Of a stretch of 64,000 nt of DNA, positions 42,972 through 57,900 are shown piece after piece. Source of the stretch: Sabellastarte sp. h YS-2021 (Eukaryota > Annelida > Polychaeta > Sabellida > Sabellidae); NCBI GenBank assembly GCA_964017235.1, contig OZ024936.1, positions 52,751,028 through 52,815,027 on the forward strand, written 5' to 3'. How positions within the stretch are numbered: position 1 is the stretch's first letter; every line of letters begins with the position of its first letter. The position numbers and the translations under genes were made by a program. The notes under the pieces are model-generated. The model did not search any database. It had not been told where the DNA came from and worked only from the letters and a program-made list of their open reading frames with translations.

Positions 42972-45900
42972 GTAGGTTTTAGCTAAATTATATCAGTATG
43001 CAAGTCTAAAAGTATATCAGCTGGTCAAATGGTAAGACTAAGCTATCAACTAATCCCATCTAAGATGTCCTATTTGCAATTTTAATACAAAACTATGAAA
43101 AAGAGTTATTTCATTTCTCTTATTTATTTTCATATCACTCATTTTATCTTTTGAAAATAGTGTTTTAATGGAAACTTTGTAAGTACATAAGAATGTCCAA
43201 AGACTAATATAGAGAGGTGAGAGGTGTATAATTATTCTTTATTTTTAGGAATTTTAAATTTTAAAGTGAGAAAAATTTATTACGGCCATGTTTAAGTCTT
43301 TGTTTACATAAATTAAGCCCAGGCCACACAGACTTAGCCAAAACTTAGACTTAGCAACTTTTTTAAATTTCTAGATCTAATACCGCTGACTTAGCCTGAG
43401 TTAAAGACAAAAAATCTTAACTTTAAGTCATTTTGTTAAACCTGCCCCTGAAACCTCAATATTAATGCCAAAGACTTTTTTTATTTTTATAAAAGCAAAA
43501 GTCGTCCATTGGTACTTCTGAAACCCCTAGATTACCAGTTATATGTCTTGCTTTAAGATGACCATCACTTACATATTTCTGGTCTAAAGTTGATCTCTTT
43601 TTCCAACAAAAATGTATTCACTTCAATGAGTTGAACTAAAAGATCAATAAAGACCTCATAATCAATCACTTGATTTCATTTGGGTATTTCCAAAGGAAAA
43701 TAGGATTGAAACCCCTAACCAGTCAAATACTCCCATTAAGATGAGTCCTATGAGGCGTTTAAGCTATTGCCATAATAAATCATCCTGCACAACATACTTG
43801 TTCTTTGGATATTCTTTGGCAGCTGGTATAAGATCATATATTGTCTCAAAATGCAATGCATACCATATTTTGTTCCTGAATCACCTTCCATACTTTCTGA
43901 CAATATTTGCAATCTATTGTATTTCTATCCTCCCTTGTGGTCATATTTTGGGGACAAGAGAGTGAATGCTAATAATGCAATTATATTAATTAATATTATA
44001 CTACTTTAATTTTATATAAGTTGCATCGTTTTCATTTGAGATTGAAGTGTCCATAATGTAAGGATTACAAAATTTTCATTTTTGATTTGGAATTGTCAAT
44101 GATATAATGATTGCATCGTTTTCATCTGATATTGAAATATAAATAATGTAATAATTGAATTGTTTTCATCTGGTTTTGAAGTCTCAATAATGTGATAATT
44201 ACTTCAGTTTCATCTGATACTGTTGTCTCAATAATGCAATAATTGTATCACTTTATGTCACACAGTGGCATCTTCACCATCCTGTGTGGTTGGACCTTGG
44301 GGAGAATGGGGAAGATGTCAGAGTCTGAAGTCATGTTCTACTCCTCCAGAATCCAAGAGTCGGGCAGTGAGTAATGACATCAAAGCAATGCATTTAGGTA
44401 AGCAAATGCCACGGTGCTTAACAAGGCAATTCAAGGTTCCGAGATTAAGTCCCTTTAACAGCCATGATCACATCTGGACATTCATTCAGTGCATCCTCTA
44501 TGTTGACATGAGATTGACCCAGTTTCATGATCTATAGAAGGGAGATGCAAGTGATTGAATAGCCCCATCTAGTTGCAACTGGGGAATGTTTTACTTAAAA
44601 GTTAAAATCGCAATCCAACCTACATGTGCAACATAAATTGCCAAATAAAAAAGTTACACAAAAAGTAAACTATTCCAAACTGATTGACAACCGGACTCAT
44701 GGTATGAATGTTCCATACTCGCTTTCAGCCTGTTTATATATCAAAAGTCTTGCCTCAGGAAAATAAGAAAGGTCTCAAAGCAGAAAAAAATAAGTCTAAT
44801 GACCAAAATGAGTTGCAACATGTAACAACTGCCATGATTGAAGAAGATAACTCAATAAAACCAAGTCAGGATCAGACGTGAAACTAGAGGGTGCTTTTGG
44901 GGAGACTTATCTACTCATGAGACAATACACTGATTTCCATTTTACTAGGAACATCAGTGAGGTCATGACAACAGAGGATAAAATAAGACACAAAAAGATA
45001 AGTCTAAGAAGTTGCTTTGACTGCCAGTTGAATATCGTTCATCCTTTAAAACAGCCACATTTTTACAAGTTTCGTTACACTGGTTTTCCAAGTACTATGC
45101 TCCATCTCTTTCTTCCTGGAGTAGTTCTTATAGCACCAGCTGCAGTCACAGTGTTGGTAACTTCCTTGTTGTGTCAAAGTTTCTATCCATTTACTCAAAC
45201 ATCTTGTCAAACGGACTGGTTACAGGTTTGGTTATGATGCTTCCACTATGTGGAGTGCACTTCCTGATGAGATTTGTGTGTCCCCGTCAGCTGCCTCTGT
45301 CAGAGAGAAGCTTAAATCCTACCTTTACACAAAGACATATCCACCTAAGTCTTACCATCCCCTGGTTGTTCTCTGTGTTGTTCGATCTTTTCCTGTCCCC
45401 GTATAATGGTTTTGGTTGACTGTTTTGGTGATGTTGTACCTTACAGCCCCCTTATATAGGCGAGATTTAGCACTTTTATTGTCCAATTAGAATTAAAATT
45501 AGAAATCTAGATAAGCCTAAAATTAATCATGCTTAAAAATGGGAGAGGAGAATACCATCCCAGTGATTAAATGCTCCCTGCCCCTGTAAATGTTTTTCAA
45601 TTTTCTGTGTGTGTTTTCATGCTTGAAAATTGGGAGAGGAGTATACCTTCCAAGTGATTAAATGCTTCTGTAGGTTTCTGTAAATGTTTTTCTGTAAATG
45701 TTTTTCAATTTTCTGTGGGTTTTCATGTTTGAAAAATGGGAGAGGAGTATACATTCCCAGTGATTAAATGCTCCTTTAGGCTTCTGTAAATGTTTTTTTT
45801 TGGAAATGTTTCTTCAATTTTCTTTGTGTTTTCATGTTTAAGAAATGGGAGAGCAGTATACCTTACGAGTGATTAATGCTCTGTAGGCTCCTGTAAATAT

Positions 45901-48900
45901 CTCTGGAAATGTTTTACAATTTTCTGTGTGTTTTCCAGGGAGATTGGTGATGCAGCACACCATGGAAGAGAAGGAAGCTAATTATGAAAGGACACAAGCT
46001 TGTCTTGAGAACCGGACGTGTCCAGAAAATGCCCCCCAACAATCTATTAGGAGAGCTCAACCTTGTGTAGATGGTAAGTATCAGAGTTTTTGCTGGAAAG
46101 AAAACATGTAAAAAATTCTTTTATCCAAGGTCTGAATGGTAAAGTCTGATTAGCTTCTAATGTTTGTTACTCAAAATTTATAGATGTCATGACAGCCAGG
46201 GTACACTCTAAGATGCCAGCCTTGTTACCATGGCAACTGCAATGTCAACAAACGGAAATGCAAAATGTATTATTTGGTAAAGGGGAACAACATCTGCACA
46301 GTACTAGTGGTAACAGACTTGTCAGCCATCTCTGAGATCAAAGATTGCATCCTGACCTGACCTCAAGTTTGAAAGCTCTCAGTTATTTGCTCTTGGCCTA
46401 GAGATTACATTATAGAACCTTGACTGTCTGTATTGGGTACATACACCCTTCTAACTATCTTGAAGTTTTTGTACTTACCATATTGATAAGATATTGCGAT
46501 GCTTCAGACTGTGCCCTTAAATCGCCAACTAAGTACATTCTTGAAGACTTTATTCTTATTATAAAACCCAGACAGGTGACCCTTCCATTGTCTCAACTCT
46601 AGATTATTTTTGCATAATGGAGAGTTAACACTACATTATTATCTAACAGTGGATTGTGGTTTAGTTCAATGGCCAGTCTGCCAAGAACAAAAGGGTATTT
46701 AGTATTTGCCTGACTTTACAATAATTGTCTGTGAACTTAATCAAAGGAGAAGCTAACTTTCAAACAAACTTTCAAAAAACTCACTGTCAAAATCTAACCC
46801 AGCATACTATATTAAAAGGAATGTTTTTAGTGGCTCAAAATTTACTCAAGTAAAATGAGAAAAAAATGTAGTGCAAAAATGCAGTACTGAAATGCATTAC
46901 TGCTGGGTTTAAATTTGATTTAAATTTTCAATTTTTTAAGTTCAAAACAAAGATTTTAATTTACCTTATTACAGTTTGTTATATACTTCTAAAATGATAC
47001 ACTGTTTGCGATTGAAATGAATTTTTTTCTTAAAGTTGTGGATAAATTTTCATAGGAGGTATTACTGAAATACAAACTGTGGAATAAGCATTCTTTCTAT
47101 GAGGCTTTTTTCCAGGAGACAATCTTTCCAGGAGGCATTTTTTCTTTATTCCAAATTAAGAGACAAAGAAGCACACAAAATAAAAATCTTGAGAAACCCA
47201 AAAACTTCAACACAAAATAAAACAAGTAAGTAATTCTCCAGTTTCTAGTACTTTCAATGCCTGAAACACAAAAATAATAGCTTAATGTCTTTAAATAAGC
47301 ACAAATTAATAAAATAACATGAAACTCTCACCACAAGAATTATCTACAGCATTGTTAAATAAGCAGTCTAATTTTTTTCTGGAAAGTGTTTTCTGTATGT
47401 CACAGATCCATATTTTATCGATTATCATTATTCATGGTTAAATTTTGTGGCAGTCAGATTATATTAATACTTTTCAAGCTTTATCCAAAATCATACTTTC
47501 CCATAAAGGAAAACCAGTGGTACACATGGTGAAACAATGTTGATTGTGTATTAAAATAAAAAGCACACCATAGAACTAATTTAGTGACAGCCCCATATGG
47601 TATGCACACCAAAGGAAACATTACAAAGATTGTCTAGGTTGATAATTTGGTACAAGCTGTTAAATTATTGAATTAATAAATTGGTTTTAATTTACAGGGT
47701 TTTATAATAGATAATTGCCTCGTGGCGCTTCCATTATGTAAACTTAATGACACTTCGGCCCTTTCAGGGCCTCAGGCCATTAAGTTTACATAATGGAGCG
47801 CCACTTGGCCATTATCTATATAATAAGGACCAACTATATAGCATATTTTAAAGCAAACAGTCAGATGTTCTTCGCCTTACTAGGGACAATTTTAACCCTA
47901 TTACTTTCTTTTGACAATTTTTCCCCATTGTAGTCAGTCAGTTTTATGTTTGATGCACATTTCCTGTCATCACAACAGTCAACACACACACACACACACA
48001 CACACGCCCTGATCTAGATTAGTTAAACTATTTTTAAAAATAAGATTCACAATAATCTTAATTCAGTGTAAGTGTGCATAATTGTACTAAGAAAGAATAT
48101 GAACAGAGACAGGAAAAATTGTTCAACATGTGATTTTTTTAAATATGATAACATCTTTAAAATACATCTTTTCGCATTTTTAATGTGCAGAGTTCATTTG
48201 CAAGAGAACTGAAAATTTTCCTTCCAGAATTACTGGACAAGTTATTCTTAACTATCCATCTGGTCTTATAGAAATAAAACAAAAATGTTTTGTTGTTTTC
48301 TATTTCTAGGCATGTCGGGTATATTTCCTTGTCAAAATGTGGACCTGTTGGCATTTCTGAATTTTACAGACCTTGGTTATGATGGCCCCCGGTAAGAATG
48401 TTTAGCATTTCTTGTATGATATATAATAATTTTTAGTTTCCTAACAGATTATTCTCTCTCCATCTTATGCAAAAGTAAGTGTTTTTACGTATGAACTTTA
48501 ATTTACATTTTTTTTAAATTTTATACATGTTTGGCTGATATATATGATTTTTGCATATGAAGGAAACATAAATTAATGCTTCAAATACAATGCAAACCTG
48601 ACAAAAGTTTGGGGTTCTCATGAAAGTTGAGCCTAGTTTGTAGCTTTCTAAGCCAGCTTTTTCATTATCAAGGACCACCTAGCAGACCTAGCTATATTAT
48701 CGATAGAGACCTCCCCCAACTTTATCCAGATAAACACCTGCTGTGATCCACAGATGAGGGGAAATAGGAGAAAATGCCAGATTTTTTTAAAATGCTCAAG
48801 GTACATGTGGCACCTTATTTCAGATCTCCTGCAATATCACCGGGTCAGCTTTAATATTGCACCAGTTTTTCCTTCCCAGGTCATGTCCATGGGGAGGTCC

Positions 48901-51900
48901 TTGGGTCCAGGCTATTCTCGATGCTCTGACGGATATCTGTACTTGCCCTCCTGGGCTCACTCTAAGCTCACTCATAGAGACTTTAAGTTCACTGACAATG
49001 AAACACTAGGTCCCTGGCTGTTGGGTGTTTGGTGGTCGATCTTTATGACATAATTAAAATTACTACGCCTTCAGTAAGGACAATATAAAAAGGACAGATT
49101 TTGTGTTGAATCCACAAAGTAGAAAATTTGTCACACAGAAAGCATATCACAGAGGGACAGAAAGAGAGACCAGAGTCTCAATAGTCATGTGTGCTGTGGC
49201 ATTCTTTTAGCTGCACATATGAGGATTAGCTTCGTGGTCATTTTGATAGAGCTGTTGCACATCAGGAGTGGACGCATGGAATCACAGGCCAGAGGTCATG
49301 GTTAAAGTCACTGGAAGCTTAAATAAAAAAGTATGTAGTTTACTCTGCCAGAGACGCAGATGTTTTGTGGTCTAGACTACAGAGGAGATGAACCTGGTAC
49401 TGACCCCCTCCCCATCTCCACCAGATGTGGGGCTAGAGCTGCCACAAGTTTTAAGGTTTCCTGGCCACTTGTGACTCAACTGATGGTCTAGCATTTTACT
49501 TAAGGGTGGGGACTCTCCACTGCGATGAAGATGATTCGCGTCTGTCAGGCGATAGTGAATGAACATGAAGATGTATGGCTAAGTTGCCCTGATACCGTAG
49601 AGAAATGGAAAGAGGCAGAGGGTGTCTTCTAGAGCAGATGAAATGCTCCAAATGCCATGAGAGCAGTTAACAGGAAGCAGTTTGCATCAGATGTCCAAGA
49701 GAAGAGGACTTGATATGTTGCAACCACAAGGCCTTCATTCAATAGTATTATTAGCCCTTGCAGATACAAGTGTGGGGGGATATTTCTCGTGTATTTCAAC
49801 AATGAGGGTACCATATACAAACTGCCCTAACATGAAACAAATCTCACTCATACAATAAACTACATACATCACACAAGTTCCTGGTAAACATGGGGAATTA
49901 TTTTTGTTTACTTGATTGGTTGATCATGGTTTAATTTCGGAGTTGTAACCCTTTGGCTTTTAGATTCTAATTTTTGGGAGAATCTAAGGATTCTAGCCCA
50001 TTGAGATTCAAAATTCAGTTCTTAGAGTCGAGGGTTCTAACCCCTTAACTTCTCATGATTACACAACCTTGGTTGCACCTCTTTTCTGGTTGCTTTGAAA
50101 ACTGAAGAACTTGATGAATCTTGGGCATGGCCACAACCAAATAAGACCATATAAATGGGAAAACTGTAATAAAGTCCAGGTTATTCTTACAAATAAGAGC
50201 ATTAAAGAAAATCAAAGACTGTCCATGTAACCCCCCTCTCTGCTCACCTGCCTTTTTTTCAGTGATTGACCCAAGAGTCGGTCATACAGCCAGTCACTGC
50301 TGAAATCGCTGATGAAACGTGGTTATTAGGGGACAGTTCAATGATATATTAGTTAGAAAGTATCACAGCTTCCTTTTTTGTTGATTTCATTTCAATAGCA
50401 AATATATAGAGAGTATAGGACAGTTTGTCCCATTTCTGTTTTGTTTTTTTTCAGTTTAATATGCAAAGATATTTAGTTATTAATAGTGTCAGTTGGTCTG
50501 TTTGATTAACCTCACTCCCCAAAGGGGATTGGTAAGGATATTGTAAGTCTGTCAGTGTCCATTACTGTAAAAATTTACGTCAGATCTGTGTCATATTAAA
50601 GTAATTTCACCCACCTTGCACTAGTGCTGCTGGTTCTGTTGCCAGCTCTTAGATGAGGTGACTAACTACTGAAACTACTGGACTCAGGTCCCTTCTAACA
50701 TCAGTACACCAACTGTTATGTCACTACTGGACTTCTATAACTCTATATACTATTACTATCAGTGACTACACTGTTGCATATATCAGTCCTACTACTACCA
50801 CTATTAATATCAGTGACTACACTGTTACATATATCAGTCCATCTACTACTTCTAACTGTCCATATAATTCTCCTTTACATTCAGTAATATCGCATGTGCG
50901 TTTCCGTTAAACACCTGTATACAGTTCCAAGTCTTACTCTGAAGTGTCACTTTAAACCCCAGTTCCTGTGCATCTCCCGCGCATGGGCGCTTACTAAACC
51001 TCGGAACTACCGAAACGTCTCCCGGAATATACTACAATATTTTCACCCAAAGTGAGGTCTACCCATAAACTCTGTCCTGCTCCAAGTTAACCTGCTTCTT
51101 GATCTTGATCAATTGTCCAGATTTTTAGTGTGTGGTTTTTTTTCAGCACTACCCAAGGGGTGAGGGCTAGTGTGGTCTCATGTACTACTTGTTTGTGTTT
51201 CTATCTGGCTAGTAGAAATTGACATATATACAGAATGTAAAAAGTGTAAGGTGGTCGGTCTCTTTTCCATTGCTTTAAGGTTAATTGTTAACGACATTTT
51301 AGTCAGAAATTAGTCTGTCTCATCCATGGCTTTGTCAGTGTAATGAGATCCATCATTGAAGTAAGAAAGTATCAGTCTGTCTCCTTTCTGTCACTTTTAG
51401 CTTAACAGGCAATGATACTTCAGTTAGAAAGTATCAGTCTGTCTGATTTCTCCGACTTTCATTTTAATAGGCAATAATATTAGTTAGAAAGTATGAGTGA
51501 GTCTGTCTCATTTCTGTCACTTTACTTAGAAAATATCAGCCATCCTGTCTCATTTCTGTTACTTTACATAGAAAATATCAGTCAGCCTGTCTCATTTCTG
51601 TCAATTTAGTAAGAAAATAACCGTCAGTCTGTCTCATTTCTGTCACTTTAGTTAGGAAATATCACTCAGCCTGTCTCATTTCTATTATTTTCAGTTTAAT
51701 AGGCAATGACCTTTGGGTGTGGCATGATACACAATCAGATCCAGTTCAGCATTATGTCATCATGGGCTTATCCTATGGAACATCGTTTGTCAGAGTAACA
51801 GATCCAGAGAATCCAGAAGTATTAGGAACACTGGACACCCAGTAAGTACTGCAGTATGTTGGTAATATCCTTCCTAATATGGGCAATAATATGCAATAAT

Positions 51901-54900
51901 ATTCCTATTCTGAAAATGTTTCTTAGAAATTGGCTAATGCCGGAATAAGAATGCCATGGAATAATGGTCCAGGACTGGTATTTAATTTATGTTTGACTCA
52001 TTATAGAAGTTAATATCATAACTGGTATATGAGGGAATTGAGTATGACCTTAAATAGTTTGGATCTGTATTACTGGAGCCTTCAATAAATAGAAGGCAAT
52101 GGCTGTTTTCTCTTACTCTCTTTAGCCACAGAAGGATCTGTTGGCTTTATGCATTTGGGTTTTTTAAAAAGAAGTGTTTAATGATCAACAAATCTGAAAA
52201 CATATATTCATTTTATTTATACTTCCAAGCACTTGCTGAAAGCACAGGGCACCGGTTTGACGAACCCTCCTTAAGATAAAGGTCACCTTCAATTCAAGGA
52301 TTTTCTTGAAATTCTCCCGCCTTTAAAAAATCTCAGCTTCACAAAGCCTCCTTCTTTAGAGGAAACCTTGAAGACTCCCTTCAATTTCAAGGAAAGAAAG
52401 AACCTACCTTAAATTTAAGGAAGTGTCCTGGCAGTAATGTTTAATAGCTTTGAAGAACATTTGCTCCCTACTTAAGTTTCAAGGAAGGAGAGTTAAAGGA
52501 GGCTTTGTGAAACTGAATTTTAAAGTGGCCTTCCCAAAGGAAAAAAGTAACCTTCCTTTACTAAAGGAGGTCCTTTCCAAAGGACGCCTCGTGAAACTGG
52601 CCCCAGGTTTGATTTATCAGAGAGCTTTGTTATGCCTCCCTTTCAAACTGTTGGGAAAATATTACATTCCAATATAGCCAGTGTAATATGTAATCATGTA
52701 TAGTTTGTTTAGTCTTGTTTTAGTTTTAGCTCTGTTTGTTTTGTATAGTCGCCTGTGTGTATTTTGGATAAATCCTATAAAACATAAAAAGTATTGTTGG
52801 CATAAACTGCAATGATAAGTTTTTTTGAAAAAAAAAGAAATGAAGCTCTCTCTATCACAAAAATTTAATGAAATCCCATTTATAATTTTTTTTCTAAATA
52901 TTTATTATTATTAAGATATAAGGAAGTTGTAAAACATTAGAACAGATGTCGATAACTGTCCCGTAAGATAGTGCCCTTGTTCCACCAAAAGATTAAGCCC
53001 CGATCCTGTCAGCGACCCTTAATCGTGGACAGTCTGTGAAAAAAAGTCTGTGAAAACAAAGTCTGGGATTAAGTACAGATCATCCTCACGAAGCCTCAGG
53101 ATGCCTCAGGCTGCCCCAGACAGTCCCTAACTGGTCTGGGACTAAGAACCGACTAAGCCATTTTTCTGGTCAGTTTGAACCGCCATCCTGTCATAGACAA
53201 ACCGACTGGGTCCCAGGACGCCTCAGGCCTCCTGGGACTAAGCCCCGACTAACCCACGATTAGGTCCCGACCCCACAAGGTGTCCTGAGGCGTCCCCAGG
53301 CTTCCCCAGACCGAGATGGCCGATTCTTGTTTTGCAATGGGACTAAGGGTCGCAGGAGGCCTGGGACTAAGGTACTAAGGGTCGGGGACTAAGGGTCGGG
53401 GACTAAGGGTCGCAGGCGGCCTGGGACAACATATGACTGTGTAAATTTGGTCTGAGGAGGCCTGAGGAAGCCTGAGACTGGACATTTTGTTTATGGCGGG
53501 AAAAAATAATCGGTTGGGGTCGGGAGAAATATCAAACATGTTTGATTTTTCATACGGCCTCAACCGACCACAACCGACCCTTACAGGACGCCTGGGACTA
53601 AGCAAATTTTTGAAACCGACCCTCAAAAACCCTTAATCGGGAGCCTTAGTTGTGTGGTGGAACACCCACATTAAGGAAACAAATATTGAAATTGACACTT
53701 TTATATCAATATGGAAATTTAGGAAGTAATATCAATCATATTGAAATGTCCAGCCCCACGCTATGTCACTGCTATATTTCCAAAATATGATGGTTGACAT
53801 TTATATAATTTGTAATCCTTTTGCTAACTAGCTATCTATGTTGTGTAAAACTTCACAGACCCACGTCTGGCTTTGTTTACGTCATTGCTTACAAAAAGCC
53901 TATTAACACAAACTACCTTAATTAGGCAAAGCACTCTCACAATAACCTTTTTATATTAAAATATATCCATCAAAGGTTTTTCATGGCAGTAAATATACTT
54001 TTGTTGACACAGCACCACAAGCAACCTCTGGAGAGACATGAAGGTAGTTGATGACTATGCCTTTATAGTATCCGAGGCCAGCGGACATGGGATGCAGGTA
54101 CATTGTATTTATTATATCCACATACAGTATATCATTATATTCACACCGTATAAACCAACACATTACATCTTTAAAATGATACTTATTTCTACATAAGATT
54201 TTGCTTTCCATTTCAATAGACTATATGCTGATGAGGCAAAGTGTGGGACCTCAAGCCACACACCATCAGCTTGATTTCTGCGAGTTTTGTCCACACTATG
54301 TTTAGGTTTAAGAAAAGGTTCAAAATATTTAGGACAACCACTTTGTAGAAAGTTGTACAGCAGGGACCTGCTTCACAAAGCCTCCTTAAGATAAAGATAA
54401 GGTGCATTTTACACCCCGGTAGGCTAAATATACCCACTTCCTTATGTTGGAGTGCACATAAGGAATCTCAGATTAGGCCCTGGGTTATATTTTGGTCTTG
54501 CCTGGCATTACCTAAAAATTATTTTATGAATAAAATGGTGCTGTTTACAATTATACCCCCTGCCAGACTGCCATTATACATAATTAGCTTAGCCAAAAAA
54601 AGAAACCCAATATATATTGTAATTTATTCTTTATAAAAGTTTCACTTCTTTTTGGAATCAGTATATTTTGCCACCGTTTTTATCCAAGCCATGTCCAATA
54701 CAAAAATACTGTTAAGTTTGGCTATGTCATGATAAAAATCAACAATAGTGTTAGATTTCAAGATCTGTACATACCAAACTAACATGATATAATTGTCTGG
54801 CATACAAGCTCTCTTTAAATTCAAGGGAATGGTCAATTTTCAAAATCGCAAAATCATTTCAATTAGAGTTCCACATATTGTATCAGCTATTTGGTCATCC

Positions 54901-57900
54901 TCATTGTATACAGGATCCGATTTCACAAAAGGGTCTCAGACTTGACCACAGTTTCAGGCTGAGCCAATAGTTCAGATCTGATCCTTTCGGCTCAGCTAAT
55001 GTTTTGTCTCAATAGATTTTCACAGAAGGGGTCTTAGTTGGCACCAAGCTTATCAAAATAACCACAGTGGGTTTTTTGGTGTCATGTGACCCTTTATTTC
55101 TAGTCAAAATATTATTATGTATTATTTCTTTCACACATATTATCTCTAACAAAATGCGATTTTGCACTGTGAAGCCTTATATATATAAACACAAGAGTAC
55201 ATCCAAAGGCACCTTTATGGGGTTGTTTTAAATACTTGTACCTTATAAATTTCAGCAATTTCAAAAATCTTGAAGTGGAGGAAAAAGAGTGAGGACTTCC
55301 ATATTTGAGCCTCTGTTTACAAAACTAAAGCCCACTACCTACCTGTCTCAGCATTTGAGCCAGTGGCTAAGCCAAAACTGAAACTGAGACCAATAAAAAA
55401 ATTCATAAATTCTGAGCCCCAACTATGGAGTAAAAAGCCTTAATTGTGATCCCAAGGCCAGGCTATAAGTTCTCTCCCCCCCCCCTCTTTAATATGTCAC
55501 CTCACCATCAGTAATTCATATGTTCCCTGATGTTACAAGATTTGAAAAAAAATAATGGCAAATTTCACAATGTTTCTGACAGTGATTAATCACCGAATCA
55601 CACTACAGGTGGTATTGGCCTTTTATAAGCATTTTGTATGACGTCTCATTCCTCCATATACTGTCACACTTCTGTTAGTAAAGTTTGCATACTGTGGTAT
55701 TCTTTGCTTTCCTTGAACACCCAGACGGGAGCTTTGAAATGCCCAAAATATCAAGACAACCTCTTATAACAAGCCCTATTGTCAGGGTATCATGTAGTTT
55801 CTGTAATTGTTCTGTTGTCATGCCGTATCATACTGTATCTTTCTGTAGCTCTAATACTGTATGTCTGCCATAATGTTACTGTGTGTTTTAAGCTAACTTT
55901 ACTGTACATGTTTACTGTTTCATCAGATTTATTTTATCACTGCAGGTTTTTGATTTGAGTCAACTAAGAGGTTTGGCACCCGACACTAACAGGAAGTTCA
56001 GTGTATCAGCACACTATAGTAATGTATCCAATGCACATAACATTGTGGCAAATGTTGCGACTAAAACTGTGTTTATTGTGGGGGCAAGGTCATTCAGTAA
56101 CCTGGAAAGGAAAAGCAAATGCCTTGAAGGAGGTACTTGTAATGAACAGGCTTAACATATATATACTTTGATGAATAATCTTTCTTATTGGCACCTTATA
56201 TGGAATAACGGAAATATCAGTAAACACGCACTTGGTATAAAAAATAATTGTTTTTATATCAGATAAAAATATAAGGTGGGTATTCACTGGTAGGTGATGT
56301 TCACCAATAGACTACCAGTACTACTACTGGTATACATTTTTGTGTTCGATCTGTATTATAAAGTCGAAGTTTTAGTTTACATTAGTATTCATCCAAACTG
56401 GTAAAATCAGATGAGAACATGGTCGAAATTTATTTTGGTTTACATGGGCAAGCTGCAAAGCAATCAGAAACATGAGCAGTGCACTAGAGTAGTGCATGTT
56501 AGATCATAAATTGTGGGAAAAGCAGCGACAAGACATAAAGTGGTGAAATAACTTTAATTGAGAGAAAGTTAGGAGACAGAGTTGGCAAGTGGCCATAGCG
56601 GCAATGGTCCAAAGTAAGGGGCAATATTGGCGCTCGGGTGAGGACCGAGGGTGTTGGTCAGTAGTGATGATCCAAGGCAAGGGACGAAATACTGCTAAAA
56701 AACCCTCACAATATTCAATGACTTCAATTTTCCAGATTAATATGCATGGGTTGGGTGCTACTATTTGTACAAGCAGTTATGGAATTGGCGATGAAGAGGG
56801 GGAGTTGGCCAGCAGGATGGCCCAAGTCAAGCAGCAATGGCATTATTTTATATATATTTTTAGAAAATATTGCAAGAAATCCCCTTCTGCAAAATGCAAA
56901 TAGAAAGTCTGCTTCAAGTAAACTTTTAAGTCGGAATGAAGTCCTTCTTTTAGGATGTACAATAGTGCACAAATTATGAAAATCAGAAGATAAAAAAGAC
57001 CAAAAGAAACAAAAAAAGTGATCTCTAGATGCATGAGCTTTAGAGAGCTCGTACTTAAATGACCCTCTCAGGTGTGTATCCCATCTGTTGCCACGAGCTG
57101 GATCTGAAACCATGATTACAGAGCAGCAACACCAGTACCATGTCTGAAGCACATTTCATCCAGCTCAGTTATATGTATTTTGAGTAGCCTCTTTGAAAGC
57201 CACAGAGTCCTTTGTGACGCTATTGTTATCAATTTTGCAAATAACCGCACGGTTGTCGCCTCTTCTGTCGCAATTTGCAATGTACATCAAAAATGTATAT
57301 TTCAAACGCAAGCTCTCACACAGGCTTGCTCTTCTAGAGATCACTTTTTTTCTTTTTTTTTATCTCCGGACTTTCATCAATTATGTACTACTGTAGTGCC
57401 CTACTGATGGCTTTTCAGCTCATACCTGTACATTAAAAGACTTTTCGGCCTTATTATATTTTACCCCCACCAGTATATTTTTCGGGTCTAACAGCACTGA
57501 GCAGATTACTTTTAAGTTTTTATTTGGTAGGTCCCCTCCTACAGTGGAGATCTATGAATGTTTTCCCTTTTACTTATATTTTAACAGACAAAAATCTTAC
57601 TGTACATTAAATGCATCTTTTACAGATGCCATTAGACAATTTCCATTACTGATACAAAAAACACCCAAAGAAATTGCAACAGAAAATTAGTGAAATACTC
57701 ATTTATAGCAAACCTACCAAAACCATTTCTTATTAATATGGATCACTACTATATAAGTTGAAATTTAGACGAGGCATTAATCTTAGCTATTAAATCTTAT
57801 GAGCTTGGACAGTGAAATTAATTTCATTGTGAAATTATAAATCACATTAATAGTTCAAGTAGAAAATAGCCATCAGTGAAAAGTAATTCCAACGAATTTT

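Noticed and set aside
44878-45237. 119-codon plus-strand ORF in intron 3 of paralogue B
   Set aside because: It overlaps a frameshifted RT C-terminal fragment. The recognisable RT peptides are in a different frame.
47984-48005. Possible CRISPR or regulatory array
   Set aside because: Plain (CA)n microsatellite; CRISPR is not expected in this eukaryotic DNA, and no spacer-repeat pattern was seen anywhere.
56589-57152. Overlapping ORFs of 104 and 142 codons on both strands
   Set aside because: They lie in degraded 5S-derived repeat material inside an intron, with no conserved motif.
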